Below, piece by piece: positions 32,644 to 43,318 of a stretch of DNA of 64,000 nucleotides. The position numbers and the translations under genes were made by a program. This stretch comes from Plantago ovata (lineage: Eukaryota; Streptophyta; Magnoliopsida; Lamiales; Plantaginaceae): the NCBI GenBank assembly GCA_028274465.1, contig CM051455.1:101368942-101432941 (forward strand), in the 5' to 3' direction. Every line of letters begins with the position of its first letter. The stretch's first letter is position 1. Under the pieces are notes generated by a model. It saw only the letters and a program-made list of their open reading frames with translations. It did no database searches and was not told where the DNA came from.

Positions 32644-34215
32644 ATCCTCAGTAAGGACACCACAACAAAACGGTGTTGCTGAAAGGAAGAATCGCACCCT
32701 AAAAGAAGTTGCAAGAACAATGCTTGCTGACACTGAAATAAGTGAAGTTTACTGGGTTGAAGCGATTAATACCGCCTGTTATACTCAAAACAGATGTCTG
32801 ATTACTAAGGAATACAACAAAACTCCTTATGAGTTATTTGTTGGAAGACCTCCTAACATCACCCATCTAAGAGTATTTGGTTGTAAATGTTTTGTTCTTA
32901 ACAATGGTAGAGAATACCTAAAAACATTTCAACCAAAGGCAGACGAAGCGATATTTCTTGGTTACTCCTTGCATAGTAAAGCTTATAGAGTTTACAACTA
33001 AAAGGCACAAAATATCGAAGAATCAGTGCATGTTGTATTCTACGAGAAGTCACAAGGAGTGCCTTCTGAAGAAGAAATATCAGATTGTATGAAGAAGCTA
33101 CTCATACATGAGCAAAGAACTGAATCTGATGCTAGGAAAATCAAGTCAATTGAACTAAATGATGATTCCGACAATGACTCTCCTCCCCCAAGTCATGACA
33201 AGATAAATATAGTTCGTGACAAAGAATTTCTAGCAAAAGACGCAGTTGCTCCGGATGTTGCTGAAACTATGCAACTTCCTGTACCTACTGATGAGTTACC
33301 GCAATCTAACAATGCTGAACAGGCCGTTGCTGATGAACCGATCTCAGCAGAGACACAACAAAATACCAGTAGTACTGAGCAAGTACATGCTGAAGAGTCA
33401 CATGCTGATGAGAAAACTTATCCAGATCCAAAGAGCAGAAAATCTGTTAATAAATGGATTAGAGATCATCCCTCTACAGATATGATTGGTGATATTGACA
33501 AACGCCAAGTGACTAGATCCAAAGTATCTGCTACTCATGGACTTGCTGAAGAAGCAAATGTCGTAGAAGTAGAAGCTTTGTTCTCTTGCTTTGTTTCAGA
33601 AATTGAACCCAAGACCATAGAAGAAGCTTTAAAGCATTCTGAATGGATCAAGGCAATGCAAGAAGAACTGGTTCAATTTGAAAGGAACAAAGTCTGGAAA
33701 CTTGTACCTCTTGCTGAAGGCAAGAAAGCTATTGGTAAAAAGTGGGTGTTCAGAAACAAGCTGAGTGAGTCTGGTGAAGTAACAAGGAACAAAGCATGTT
33801 TAGTTGCTCAAGGTTACTGTCAGACTGAAGGATTGGACTATGATGAGTCTTATGCACCAGTGTCAAGATTGGATGCAATTAGATTTTTCTTGGCCTTTGC
33901 AGCTCACAATGACTTCATTGTTTATCAAATGGATGTTAAAAGTGCATTCTTGGTGAACTTGCTGAAGAAGTCTACTTGGAACAACCCCCTGGCTTTGAAC
34001 TTCCCTCAGAAACCAAGATGGTATACAAGCTTCAGAAAGCTGTATATGGTCTAAAGCAAGCACCAAGAGCTTGGTATGATACCTTAGCTAAGTTATTGCT
34101 GGATAATGGTTTCAAGAAAGGTGAAGTTGACAAAACTTTGTTTACTATGAACCATGATGGTAAAATACTCTTAGTTCAGATTTATGTGGATGACATAATA
34201 TTTGGATCTAATGAC
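32644..34215 (+). pseudogene. B integrase C-terminal part and reverse transcriptase, broken
   Basis: The frame resumes exactly at the duplicated site with SSVRTPQQNGVAERKNRT, keeping the catalytic Glu of integrase. TAA occurs at 32999-33001. The next frame begins with HVVFYEKSQGVP and continues through a Ser/Asp/Glu-rich linker to the reverse transcriptase (EEALKHSEWIKAMQEEL, KKWVFRNKL). A small deletion just after QMDVKSAFL, near 33950, shifts the frame. Reverse transcriptase then continues through [13 protein letters not shown] to the catalytic YVDDI near 34183-34197. The solo LTR at 34216 interrupts a few codons later. Confidence 0.88.
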
Positions 34216-36323
34216 TGTAAGAAAATATGGTCAGAGTTACCCTAGGGTAAGCAGCGGAATTTCAAAATTTTCTTAACATGCATGTTAATTTGATCATGTA
34301 TATAGCGTATATATTAAACACGTTAATCAGAAGACTTACAATACTCCAAAAGCAAGCACATGTATCAAGTCTTTGTAATAGTCCGGTGAATCTTCTCCTT
34401 CGTCGAAGTCGAAGATATCTGCAATACTTTGATTATCTACAAGACAATAAAAGTTAGTTTCCAGCTCCTTGAACCTCAACCTTGGTATCCACGGATGAAC
34501 AGCTTATCGGAAAGAATGCTAGAATATTCTTTGTGTGGCCAAGAAGATGTGGCGGCGTTTTACTCCGGTGGGAGTGGCGCGCGCGTGGCTTGTAAGAGGT
34601 AGGGGAGAGCTTTTATTTTCTCTAAGAAAACTGGTAGAAAGAATGATATTGAATCAACTGTGTTCAACCATAAAATCAACTATGATAAAAGCTCTCTAAT
34701 AGTCTACTATATATAGTAGTCAATAGAAGCCTAAAGAATAATCAATTAGACTTCATAAAGGAATAAGAATCTAATTCTTATCGCACTAGGAAACCAATTC
34801 AAGTCTAGATTCATTCCCAATCAAATTAAAACTCAATCAGAAAAATCTAACTTATCCCTTGACTTCTAATAGAGGAAGGAGTCGAACTCCTTCCCCTACT
34901 GCTGCTGCGCGCGCGCGCGTCCAAGGGGGTCAGGTGGGTCCCGATTTTGGGACCCACTTATAATTCTAAGGCAATTCAAACTCCAAGTATAGATTTTGCC
35001 CATGTGCATATATTAATTCTAAATTAACACATCCTTTCAAATCAAACCTCTATTATATTTATAAAATATAATCTTTAATTGTATTTACATAAAATACAAT
35101 TAATCAGCCAATTCAATTAATAATTCAAAATCATTAATTGAGCCACAAGTTATTATAATATATTCCAAATCAATTATAATTCATCAATCACAATTAATTT
35201 TAAATTAATTGCGATTCCATCTTCAAGGATATTCGGATAAGCTGAATCACCACATAGTGTGACCCATGGGGCCTCATTGTATTAAGCAAGTTCTAGACTA
35301 GGCAAAATGGAATTCCTAGACGGTTCCATTTGCAATATTAATACATGAGAACGTTTGATAGGTTTCTCAAAGCAAACCCTTTCGTTGTGAAGTCTGTTGC
35401 GCTCAACGCTGCGATGGTAACGTCCCTTCATCTGATTGACTCGAATGCATCTAGGATCGAGGAAGTGTCTATCCCAATAATACATCCACGGGCGTCTTCA
35501 GTGAGTTGCTTGGTGAATCCAATATCTATTATGACTATCATAATAATATTGATACGCTGGCCAGCGGTTTTACCAATCACAACTATGAACGACTATGAGC
35601 AGTGCTCTCCTGTGCTACACATGAGAGATGAATCCTTCATAGAATCACTTATCATCCCCATTTGTATGTAGCCATAATCCTGGATCGTGTCTTGGGTCAA
35701 CTTCTTATTCAGAGCTGACATCGACGGGTCCACCAAGGATATGGGGCAACAAATGTGATGATAAAGTCCTGTAAGTCCAAAGGACGACTGGCATCACTTC
35801 GACAACTTTCCGATTCCCATAGACACTTCGCTGTAGAGTATACATCGATGGGAGTTTCCGGTGAGTACTTCCATTGTTCGGTAATCACCCTTCGAACAAC
35901 TATGCAGAGTTATTGGAACGTTTCTTGATTGTCCAACAATCCGTTTCGTGGCCGTGGGATCGGCTCACACTTGCTCTAACAAGTATAACCTTCACGCATA
36001 CTAGTCTCAGTTGGTTCATTCAGACCCCTACATCCGAGATGAACCTCGACTAGGGAGAGTTTGTGATAGATGATAACTCACATAGCTCCCACTATCTGTG
36101 TGATCGGTCATCAATCCGAGGGGACATGTTTAATATCAATACGGACATGAATAGAGATATGACATGCTGTATGCCTGGTGTAATATAAATATGAAAGCGA
36201 TACTCAATAGTCAAACAACAAACATATATTATATTACGTTGACCTGTGTAATAGTACATATATGCCCTTAAAAAGGGTTGCATGCCCTTAATAAAGACTG
36301 TCTCTAGGACATATAAACTATCA
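34216..36323 (-). mobile_element. A-family solo LTR inserted in B pol
   Basis: On the plus strand it runs TGTAAGAAAATATGG to TATAAACTATCA, the reverse complement of the A LTR. Flanks are ATGAC (34211-34215) and AGGAC (36324-36328). The intact site in C (near 19165-19175) reads AGGAC, so the left copy has one change. With no internal sequence it is a solo LTR, left by recombination between two LTRs. Confidence 0.92.
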
Positions 36324-36440
36324 AGGACAAGCAACTTTGTGATGATTTTGCCAAACTCATGACAAACAAATTTGAAATGAGTATGATGGGTAAATTAAAT
36401 TATTTCCTAGGATTGCAAGTCAAGCAACTCAAGGATGGAA
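36324..36440 (+). pseudogene. Last piece of B pol before truncation
   Basis: It continues the reverse transcriptase after the solo LTR (DKQLCDDFAKLMTNKFEMSMMG type coding, with changes). It matches C near 19060-19170 and stops within CAACTCAAGGATGGA, where an A-family fragment begins. Confidence 0.75.
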
Positions 36441-36444
36441 TATG

Positions 36445-37718
36445 AGGATGGAATCGCAATTAATTTAGAATTAATTGTGATTGATGAATTATAATTGATT
36501 TGGAATTAATTATAATAATTTGTGGCTCAATTAATGATTTAGAATTGTTAATTGAATTGGTTGATTAATTGTATTTTATGTAAATACAATTAATGATTAT
36601 ATTTTAGAAATATAATAGAGGTTTGATTTGAAATGATACGTTAATTTAGAATTAATATATGCACATGGGAAAAATCTACTTGGAGTTTGAATTGCCTTAG
36701 AATTATAAGTGGGTCCCGGGACCCACCTGACCCCCCTTGGACGCGCGCGCAGCAGTAGTAGTAGGGGAAGGAGTTTGACTCCTTCCTCTATTAGAAGTCA
36801 AAGGATAAGTTAGATTTTCCTGATTGAGTTCAAATTTGATTGGGAATGAATCTAGACTTGAATTGGTTTCCTTGTGCAATAAGAATTAGATTCTTATTCG
36901 TTTATGAAGTCTAATTGATTATTCTTTAGGCTTCTTGACTACTATATATAGTAGACTATTAGAGAGCTTATGACATGGTTAAATACAGTTGATTCAAGAT
37001 AATTCTTTCTACCAGTTTTCTTAGAGAAAATAAAAGCTCTCCCCTACCTCTTCTCTAGCCGCGCGCGCCCACTCCCGCCTGAGGAAAATTGTCGCCCCAT
37101 CTTCTTGGCCACACAAAAAATATTCTAACATTCTTTCCGATAAACTGTTCATCCGTGGATACCAAGGTTGATGTTCTAAGAGCTGAAAACTAACTTTTAT
37201 TGTCTTGCAGATAATCAAAATATTGCAGATATCTTCGACTTCGACGAAGGAGAAGATTCACCGGACTATTACGAAGACTTCATCGATTGACGTATCGATT
37301 CAATACCTGTTATTACTTTTGGAGTATTGTAAGTCTTCTGATTAATGTGTTTGATATATATATACTATATGCATGATCAATTAACCTGCATGTTAAGAAA
37401 ATTTTGAAATTTCGCTGCGTACCCTAGGGGTAACTCTGACCATATTTTCTTACAGTGGTATCAAAGCCAGGTTAATTGATTATGAATATACGTATATATG
37501 TTATGTGATTTTGTAGTTATGTGGATGCAATTGATTCTATGATTAATTCGATTTTCAAAAGTTTTGTTTTTATATAAATTTAGAATTTATATTTTTCAAA
37601 AAAAAATAAATATTTTTTATATATATATATATATATACACCGCCTGCGTGCCGCGCACGCAGGCGCCGGCGCCTGCGGCCTTAGGCACCCTAGGGGACGG
37701 GATTCGATCCCGTCCCCG

Positions 37719-37799
<81 letters not shown>

Positions 37800-38110
37800 C
37801 GGGTTGGACTCAAAATCGAATTTTGAAAATTTTGAGGATTGAATTTTATATTTGGAATATAAATATGATTTAATTGTAATTATTGTTAACTAGAGGGGGT
37901 TAAATTTAATTAGTATTAAGTAAAGGGGTTTATTTGTGATTTATCAATTTATTGTTTATTACAAATAAGTCTTTCTACTTTCGAATTTTAAATTTAACAC
38001 CTCCAAGGTTTCGAAAATTGCTACCTGGTCAATAGGATTTTCAATTTTTCAATCTAGTCCAAATTTTCAATTTTTCATAGAGATTATAAGTATGAGATTA
38101 TAATTTTCAT
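36445..38110 (+). mobile_element. Truncated A-family fragment: LTR 3' part, primer-binding site and leader
   Basis: 36445-37454 matches the last ~1.0 kb of the A LTR. It is followed by primer-binding site TGGTATCAAAGCCAGG at 37456-37471 and a leader with (TA)n arrays to about 38110. The join to B lies in shared GATGGA, suggesting illegitimate recombination. The leader departs from copy A2 after ATAATTTTCAT. This fragment has the most typical primer-binding site of the A copies. Confidence 0.85.
37619..37796. repeat. (TA)n microsatellite around a GC-rich hairpin core
   Basis: Two TA arrays flank a GC-rich core at 37639-37720. The core holds two perfect hairpins: CGCCTGCGTGC/GCACGCAGGCG at 37641-37665 and GGGGACGGGA/TCCCGTCCCC at 37693-37717. 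A related TA-GC-TA arrangement lies at 62823-63255. Confidence 0.85.
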
Positions 38111-38879
38111 GTAAAAAGTATTCCATTCATATAATCCATTTTTGTGAAAAATTGATTTAAGGGAAGTTTTTCGTTTGCCTCTTTTTCCCCGACACATGCT
38201 AAATGGACCCAAATTTGCTCTAAATTAAACTTGGGCACATCAAAGTGGACTAATTACCAATCCCTGTCTGCATATCGGCTCACAAGACTAGCAACAAACC
38301 CTAATATAAAAGAGGGCAAACCCTCATCCCTTGTTCCACAACGTTTGCAGCTCGACATCACCACCACAACCCATATTTTCAGTCACCATCCTCCTCAAGA
38401 GTGTAGTGAGTCCGTTTCAACTTCGATCTTTTGATATCTCCTCCCCCAAGCAAGATCCAAACCACATTTTGAGAGCTTCGAGTGAAGCCCCACATCCAGT
38501 CACCGTTCCGATCTCGTAAGATCCCACCAGCAGAGCCCCGATTCGTCGAGGTATGTACACTCCCATCGACATTTAACTTTACCCGGCCATCCGAAGGTTT
38601 TTTCCATTTTACCCTTGGTTGATTGCCAGAGCTTGACTTTCGGCAATTATTTCCGGTACTACCCCCAGGTGTTCGGTTGGTGCCGAGGGTATGGATACTG
38701 GTCAGTTCATCTTCTGTGGTAAGAAGAAGGCAAATCTCGTAGTCGGAAATGTCTTGCTTCTTCTAAGAGCTGTTGTTCTAGATTGCTTGGATTGAATTGG
38801 AAAACGTGTAAGTTTCTCTTGCTATATTTCAATTCAAGTTCATGCTGTCTTGTCTGTATAATTAAAGCTGTTTGATTAA
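38111..38879 (+). promoter_or_regulatory. Promoter-like and leader-like DNA of unknown origin
   Basis: AATATAAAAGAGG at 38303-38315 is a good TATA box. A C-rich, ATG-poor stretch follows, and a splice-donor-like GTCGAG|GTATGTAC lies near 38550. No open frame is supported. The last ~100 bases (about 38780-38879) match 53300-53397 imperfectly. With the MULE pair removed, this DNA would join 52831-53967, which ends in a splice-acceptor-like TTTGTAG before the ORF at 53968. It may therefore be the 5' part of that transcription unit. Confidence 0.35.
38872..38879. repeat. MULE target-site duplication 1 (TTGATTAA)
   Basis: TTGATTAA abuts the left E1 end. Its partner is inverted at 43311-43318, abutting E2 of the full element. 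The centre 43299-43318 reads as the reverse complement of TTGATTAA-AGCT-TATTTATT. Confidence 0.75.
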
Positions 38880-39254
38880 GAGTCCGTCTCCTAGTAGACC
38901 GCGTCTCCTAGTAGACCGTAGTAGACTGTCTCTCTAGTATAGACAACTTATACTAATTATAAATCAATCCCAACTAATTAATAGCTTTTTAAATAATCCC
39001 CAACCCAACAACCCGACTCAGAAACGGGTCATAAAGCGGGTTATAACAAAAAACTCGCTCTCCAGCTCAAACACAGAAACGAACGCGGTAGAGAGAAAAA
39101 TAAACCATCGCCTCCATCTCTACGTCGCGCCGCCTCCATCTCGACGTCGAAACCACCGCCACGACCACCTACGTTGCCGTCGCCACCTCCAGCTACGCCG
39201 TCGTTTCTGCATCTAAATCAAACGTACGTACAAAAAATTCATTCATCTCTGCAA

Positions 39255-39730
39255 TTAATGGTCTATAAGCTTCAATTTGTGATCTAGGAGCTTGGATTTG
39301 TGTTTTTGTTACATGATTCATGAACTAGAAGCTCTAATTTTTGATTTTGTAACGTAAATCATGATCTGGAAGCTCCGATTTGTGATTTTGTTACGTGAAT
39401 CATGATCTCGAAGCTCCTATTTGTGATTTTATTACGTGAATCATGATGTGGAAGCTTCGATTTGTGATTTTGTTACGTGAATCATGATTTGGAAGCTCCG
39501 ATTTGTGATTTTGTTACATAAATCATGATCTACAAGCTCTGTTTCGTGATGTTGCTACGTAAATCATCATTTACAAGCTTTGTTTCGTGATGTTCCTACA
39601 TAATCATCATCTGCAACCTTTGTTTCGTGTTGTTGCTACTTAAATCATCATCTGCAAGCTTTGTTTTGTGTTGCTGCTACGTAAATCTGCATCTGCAAGA
39701 TATGTTTTGTGTTGTTTGCTCCGTAAAATG
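39255..39730 (+). repeat. ~41-bp subterminal tandem repeat in E1
   Basis: About ten degenerate units of the type GAAGCTCCGATTTGTG then ACGTGAATCATGAT occur at ~41-bp spacing. They lie in a probable 5'-UTR intron of the transposase (donor-like GTACGTAC near 39223, acceptor TTGTTAG before the ATG). The right copy is at about 51985-52460. Such arrays near MULE ends are natural candidates for transposase binding. Confidence 0.75.
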
Positions 39731-39752
39731 TGTTTATTGTTGTGATTGTTAG

Positions 39753-39831
39753 ATGTCAACTTCTCAAAACCCTGCTGCTAGTAATCAACAGCTTCCAGTG
39801 ACTGAATAAGCAGAAACACAAAATAACAGAG
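39753..39831 (+). pseudogene. Orphan transposase exon 1 in the deletion derivative
   Basis: ATG at 39753 (MSTSQNPAASNQQLPVTE) matches exon 1 of the full element at 51976-51898. Codon 19 is TAA (39807-39809) where the full copy has GAA. The remaining exons are deleted. Transcription from this end would run into antisense copies of the second gene. Confidence 0.8.
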
Positions 39832-39945
39832 GTTATATCCCATAAACTCAATCATATATCCCATGATATTAAGTATATATCCCATGATATCTAGTACATG
39901 CACACATACTGTAAAACCATAATATCAACTATATACCCCATAATA

Positions 39946-42900
39946 TCAACAATATACCCCATGATATCACCTATATACCCCATAATATCAACCATATACC
40001 CCATGATATCAACTATATACCCCATAATATCAACTACATACCCCATGAAATTCTATACACATGCAGTAACTTCAATTTCTGATATAATAAAAAATTCAAC
40101 AATATACCCCATGATATCAACTATATACCCCATATTATCAACTATACACATCATCATATCCTATACATGCAGTAACTACAAATTCTCTGATAATAAAAAA
40201 CTTCCATAAAAACAAAGTTATATCCCATGATATAACACAAACATCCAATGAAAACATGTACACACAACTAACAGAAAAATAATAAAAAAAAAAAAAACAT
40301 ACCATAACAGAAGATTCGTCTCTAGCCTTCTTTGGAACATAATACACAACACCTTGACCAGGAAGTCTCTTTGTAAGAGGATAGCTGGTATCACGCAATA
40401 ATTTACCAAAACCTCCATTCTTCTTCTCATACTCGATCCTCTCCGATATCAGACCATCATTCCAGTGCTGAATCAAAGGGAAATCACGACCTTGAACTCG
40501 TTGTCTCACACTAAACCTCTCCAAGTAACAACCAATAAGAACCCAGAGGCATCCACTCATAGAATTAAACTCCGAAGTTTTAAAACTCCTAACTGCAGAA
40601 CCGAGCCTGTCAAGAACAAAACTACACCAGTCATATGTCTTAATCTTCTTAACGTTCTCAACAGCTCGCAACAGCTTCTGATCAACAACTGCTACAGGCA
40701 AAGGTGCCAAGAACACCCCACAAACATACAACACAAAGAGCTTCTTGAACTCATCCCCCGCCTCCTTTAACTCAACCAACCGATCAGCAACTGTAGACAA
40801 ACGAACCTCACCAGATTTGGTTTTATGTTCAGTTGCCCACGTCCAACTGTCAATAATCTCCTTCCTGTACTTCCCTTTATCACCATACTTTTTATCCAAA
40901 GGCACCTCAACACCAGGATTACGAGGGATCATAAACAGATCGTAAACATCATCACCGGTTATAGGAAACCTATCATCACCAATCACCATATAATAATTTT
41001 CATACTCAAACCTCTCCACCAACCAAGGAGTAAACTTCCTAGGCAGATAATGTACAATAACGTGCTTCAAACCACCAAAACCTATATCAATTACAGCATC
41101 CAATTGTGTTGTGTTGAATTTTCCAAACAAGTCCAACAACTTCTCAGCCTGACAATAAGCCTCCATCCTCTTATGTCTTACGCTACCATCAGACAGAGTA
41201 ATACAAATCAAGTAAGACTTCTGCTTCTCCGACAACTTATCAAATTCAGCAGCAGTAAAACTTTTCCCCTTCTTACGCCGCTTTTTCTTATCTCCCTCAA
41301 AATCTACAACACAAAAAAAAAAAAAAAAAAATTATTAAAAAAACATATGAAAACCCCATGATGTTACCAATATATCCCATGATATTCACAATAAACCCCA
41401 TGATCATATTTCTATTAATATCAAATACACACAGAATTTACACTAAAAATGTCATGATATCTACAAAAGACCCCATGATATCATCAAAAGACCCCATGAT
41501 ATCCAAAAAAGAAAAGGATACAATTCACAGAATCAAAAAACATAGTAGAAAACCCCATGATGTCACTAATATATCCCATGATATTCACAATAAACCCCAT
41601 GATCATATTTCTATTAATATCAAATACACACAGAAATTACACTAAATATGCCATAATATCTCCAAAATACCCCAAGATATCATCAAAAGACCCCATGATA
41701 TCATCAAAAGACCCCATGATCTTAAAAAAAAATGCATAGACTTACCAGAATCAGACTCAGTAGGTTGCTTCCTTTTATTACTGTTCTTCAAAGCATCACT
41801 TGAACTGGACCCTGGCTTAAAAGAAGTAGCTGAAACAGCTCTATTCCGGCGCATATCAACAACCATCTCTAATGATAAAACAGAAAACAACACCAAATCA
41901 AAAAAAGAAACCACGATATACTCAAAACATACAATAATATCACACAAACTTCCCCATAATATCACAAAAACTTCCAAAATATCCCCAAAAGACCCAATGA
42001 TATCATCAAAAGACCACATAATATCATCAAAAGACCCCATAATCTCCAAAAAAAAAAAAAAAAAAAAAAATACAATTACCAGAATAAAAAAAGCAAGTAG
42101 AAAACCCCATGATGTAACCAATATATCCCATGATAATCACAGTAAACCCCATGATCATATTTCTATTAATATCAAATACACACAAAAAATACACTGAATA
42201 TGCCATAATATTTCAAATAAACCCCATGATATAATCAAAAGACCCCATGATATCACATAAACTTCCCATGATATGACACAAACTTCAAATGATATCAAAA
42301 AAATCTATTCAAAATACATAACAAAACAGAACGCAAAAACCTTTTAATGAGTCAGGAGATGTCTTCTTTTTCTTGTAAACTAAACCACCAGTTGGACTTG
42401 CATTTTTCTTCGCACCAGAAGGAGCTCGCGTCCTTGTACTTGGTTTATTCACAGCAGCAGCAGCAACAGATGTAGTAGATCGCGTCTTCCTTTTATTATC
42501 ACCATCCATATCTAACACACAAACAAAGCAAAAATAAGGAACAAAGCACCATGAAAACCACAATCACAATACTACTACAAAGCACAAAAACAAACAACAA
42601 AGCAAAAATACTACTACAAAAACACAAAAAACGTCAATGCAGAAAACCAATACCACTCCATCCAGAAAGAATAAAATGACATAAAAACGTCAAAGCAGCA
42701 CAATACCTTCAATGGAGCACAACAACAGACAACAAAAACCACAACGTATAAGCAAAAAAAAATCAAACAGAAACCACCATGTATAAGCAAAATTCGAACA
42801 ATTGAGTAACAAAAACAAAAATAAAACTACTACTAAACATCACACACATAAACGAGCATAAAACAAACACAATACTACTACAAAATCACAGAAAAATAAA

Positions 42901-43298
42901 GAAAACCACATCCAGAAAACCAAAAACGACCTAAAACTTCAATGGAGAACAATACCTTCAATGGAGCACAAAATCGAACTTAAATACACCAAACAACCGC
43001 TGCAAAACCGTCGATGAAGATGAAAACCGCTTCAAAACCGTCAATCGAACGCAAAACCGCTTGAAAAAACCCCAATTGTAGAGAGAGAGACAACCCACGA
43101 TCGAACTGAGAGCGAGAAAAAAAAGAAAAGAAGCCGTTTTTTGGTTAATATCTGCTTATAACCCGAATAAGGAACCGGGTCATAAATCCGGATCCCGAGT
43201 TTTTTAAATGGGTAGCGAGATTTTGGTTGGTAAATTGCAAAAAGGTCCCGTCTATATTAAAGACCGTCTTTCCTGAGAATTTGCGTTGAGAATTTGCG
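39946..43298. repeat. Left arm of ~3.35-kb palindrome
   Basis: It is the inverted copy of 43319-46655, nearly identical apart from scattered substitutions and small indels. The centre is only 20 bases (43299-43318); next to it TCCTGAGAATTTGCGTTGA and its exact reverse complement face each other. Confidence 0.93.
40303..42509 (-). CDS. Second MULE gene, 3'-truncated but open through three exons
   Basis: Exons on the minus strand are 42509-42341, 41868-41746 and 41303-40303, with GT/AG borders and phases that fit, giving about 430 codons without a stop. The first exons encode a basic Lys/Arg/Ser/Thr-rich leader (MDGDNKRKTRSTTS). Exon 3 is a globular domain with ERFEYENYYMVIGDDRFPIT and GDDVYDLFMIPRNPG, resembling the plant-mobile/DUF1985-type domains found in MULE-associated genes. 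I see no Ulp1 protease triad. The fourth exon of the full element is deleted here. Role unknown; by analogy with MuDR it may assist transposition. The introns carry the CATGGG motif. Confidence 0.7.
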
Positions 43299-43318
43299 AA
43301 TAAATAAGCTTTAATCAA

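Larger units (their letters stand above)
7257..36440 (+). mobile_element. Sirevirus-like copia element B, interrupted and 3'-truncated
   Basis: B begins with its 5' LTR at 7257, has an intact gag, then protease and part of integrase to 12271. It resumes at 32644 after the 20-kb G1 insertion, runs to 34215, and resumes again at 36324-36440 after the A-family solo LTR. It then stops at a junction with another A fragment, so its RNase H and 3' LTR are gone. It belongs to the same family as C: the two gag proteins are 807 and 806 residues and nearly collinear. The very long gag and the LTR type point to the Sirevirus lineage. Confidence 0.88.
38880..39917 (+). repeat. MULE end E1, left copy
   Basis: It is an inverted copy of 51818-52822. 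It includes the terminal GAGTCCGTCTCC, a purine/pyrimidine-rich leader, a ~41-bp tandem repeat (about 39255-39730) and transposase exon 1. The left copy has an extra internal repeat of CGTCTCCTAGTAGACC near the terminus. Confidence 0.9.
38880..43298 (-). mobile_element. MULE deletion derivative (4.4 kb)
   Basis: One end is E1 (GAGTCCGTCTCC at 38880), the other E2 (GAGAATTTGCG ending 43298, with a 13-bp terminal repeat). It shares about 1.04 kb at E1 and 3.35 kb at E2 with the full copy at 43319-52822, and lacks what corresponds to about 46655-51818, including almost the entire transposase. The join (39917-39946) lies in short ATATCAAC/TATACCCC repeats. It cannot move without transposase supplied in trans. 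Confidence 0.85.

Noticed and set aside
37693..37717. tRNA T-arm or Pol III B-box (GGGATTCGATCCC)
   Set aside because: It resembles a T-arm, but no acceptor, D or anticodon arm surrounds it. It is one of two GC hairpins inside a TA array.
39255..39730. CRISPR-like spaced repeat array
   Set aside because: The ~41-bp units are contiguous and degenerate, with no unique spacers and no cas genes. The DNA is plant and lies inside a MULE end.
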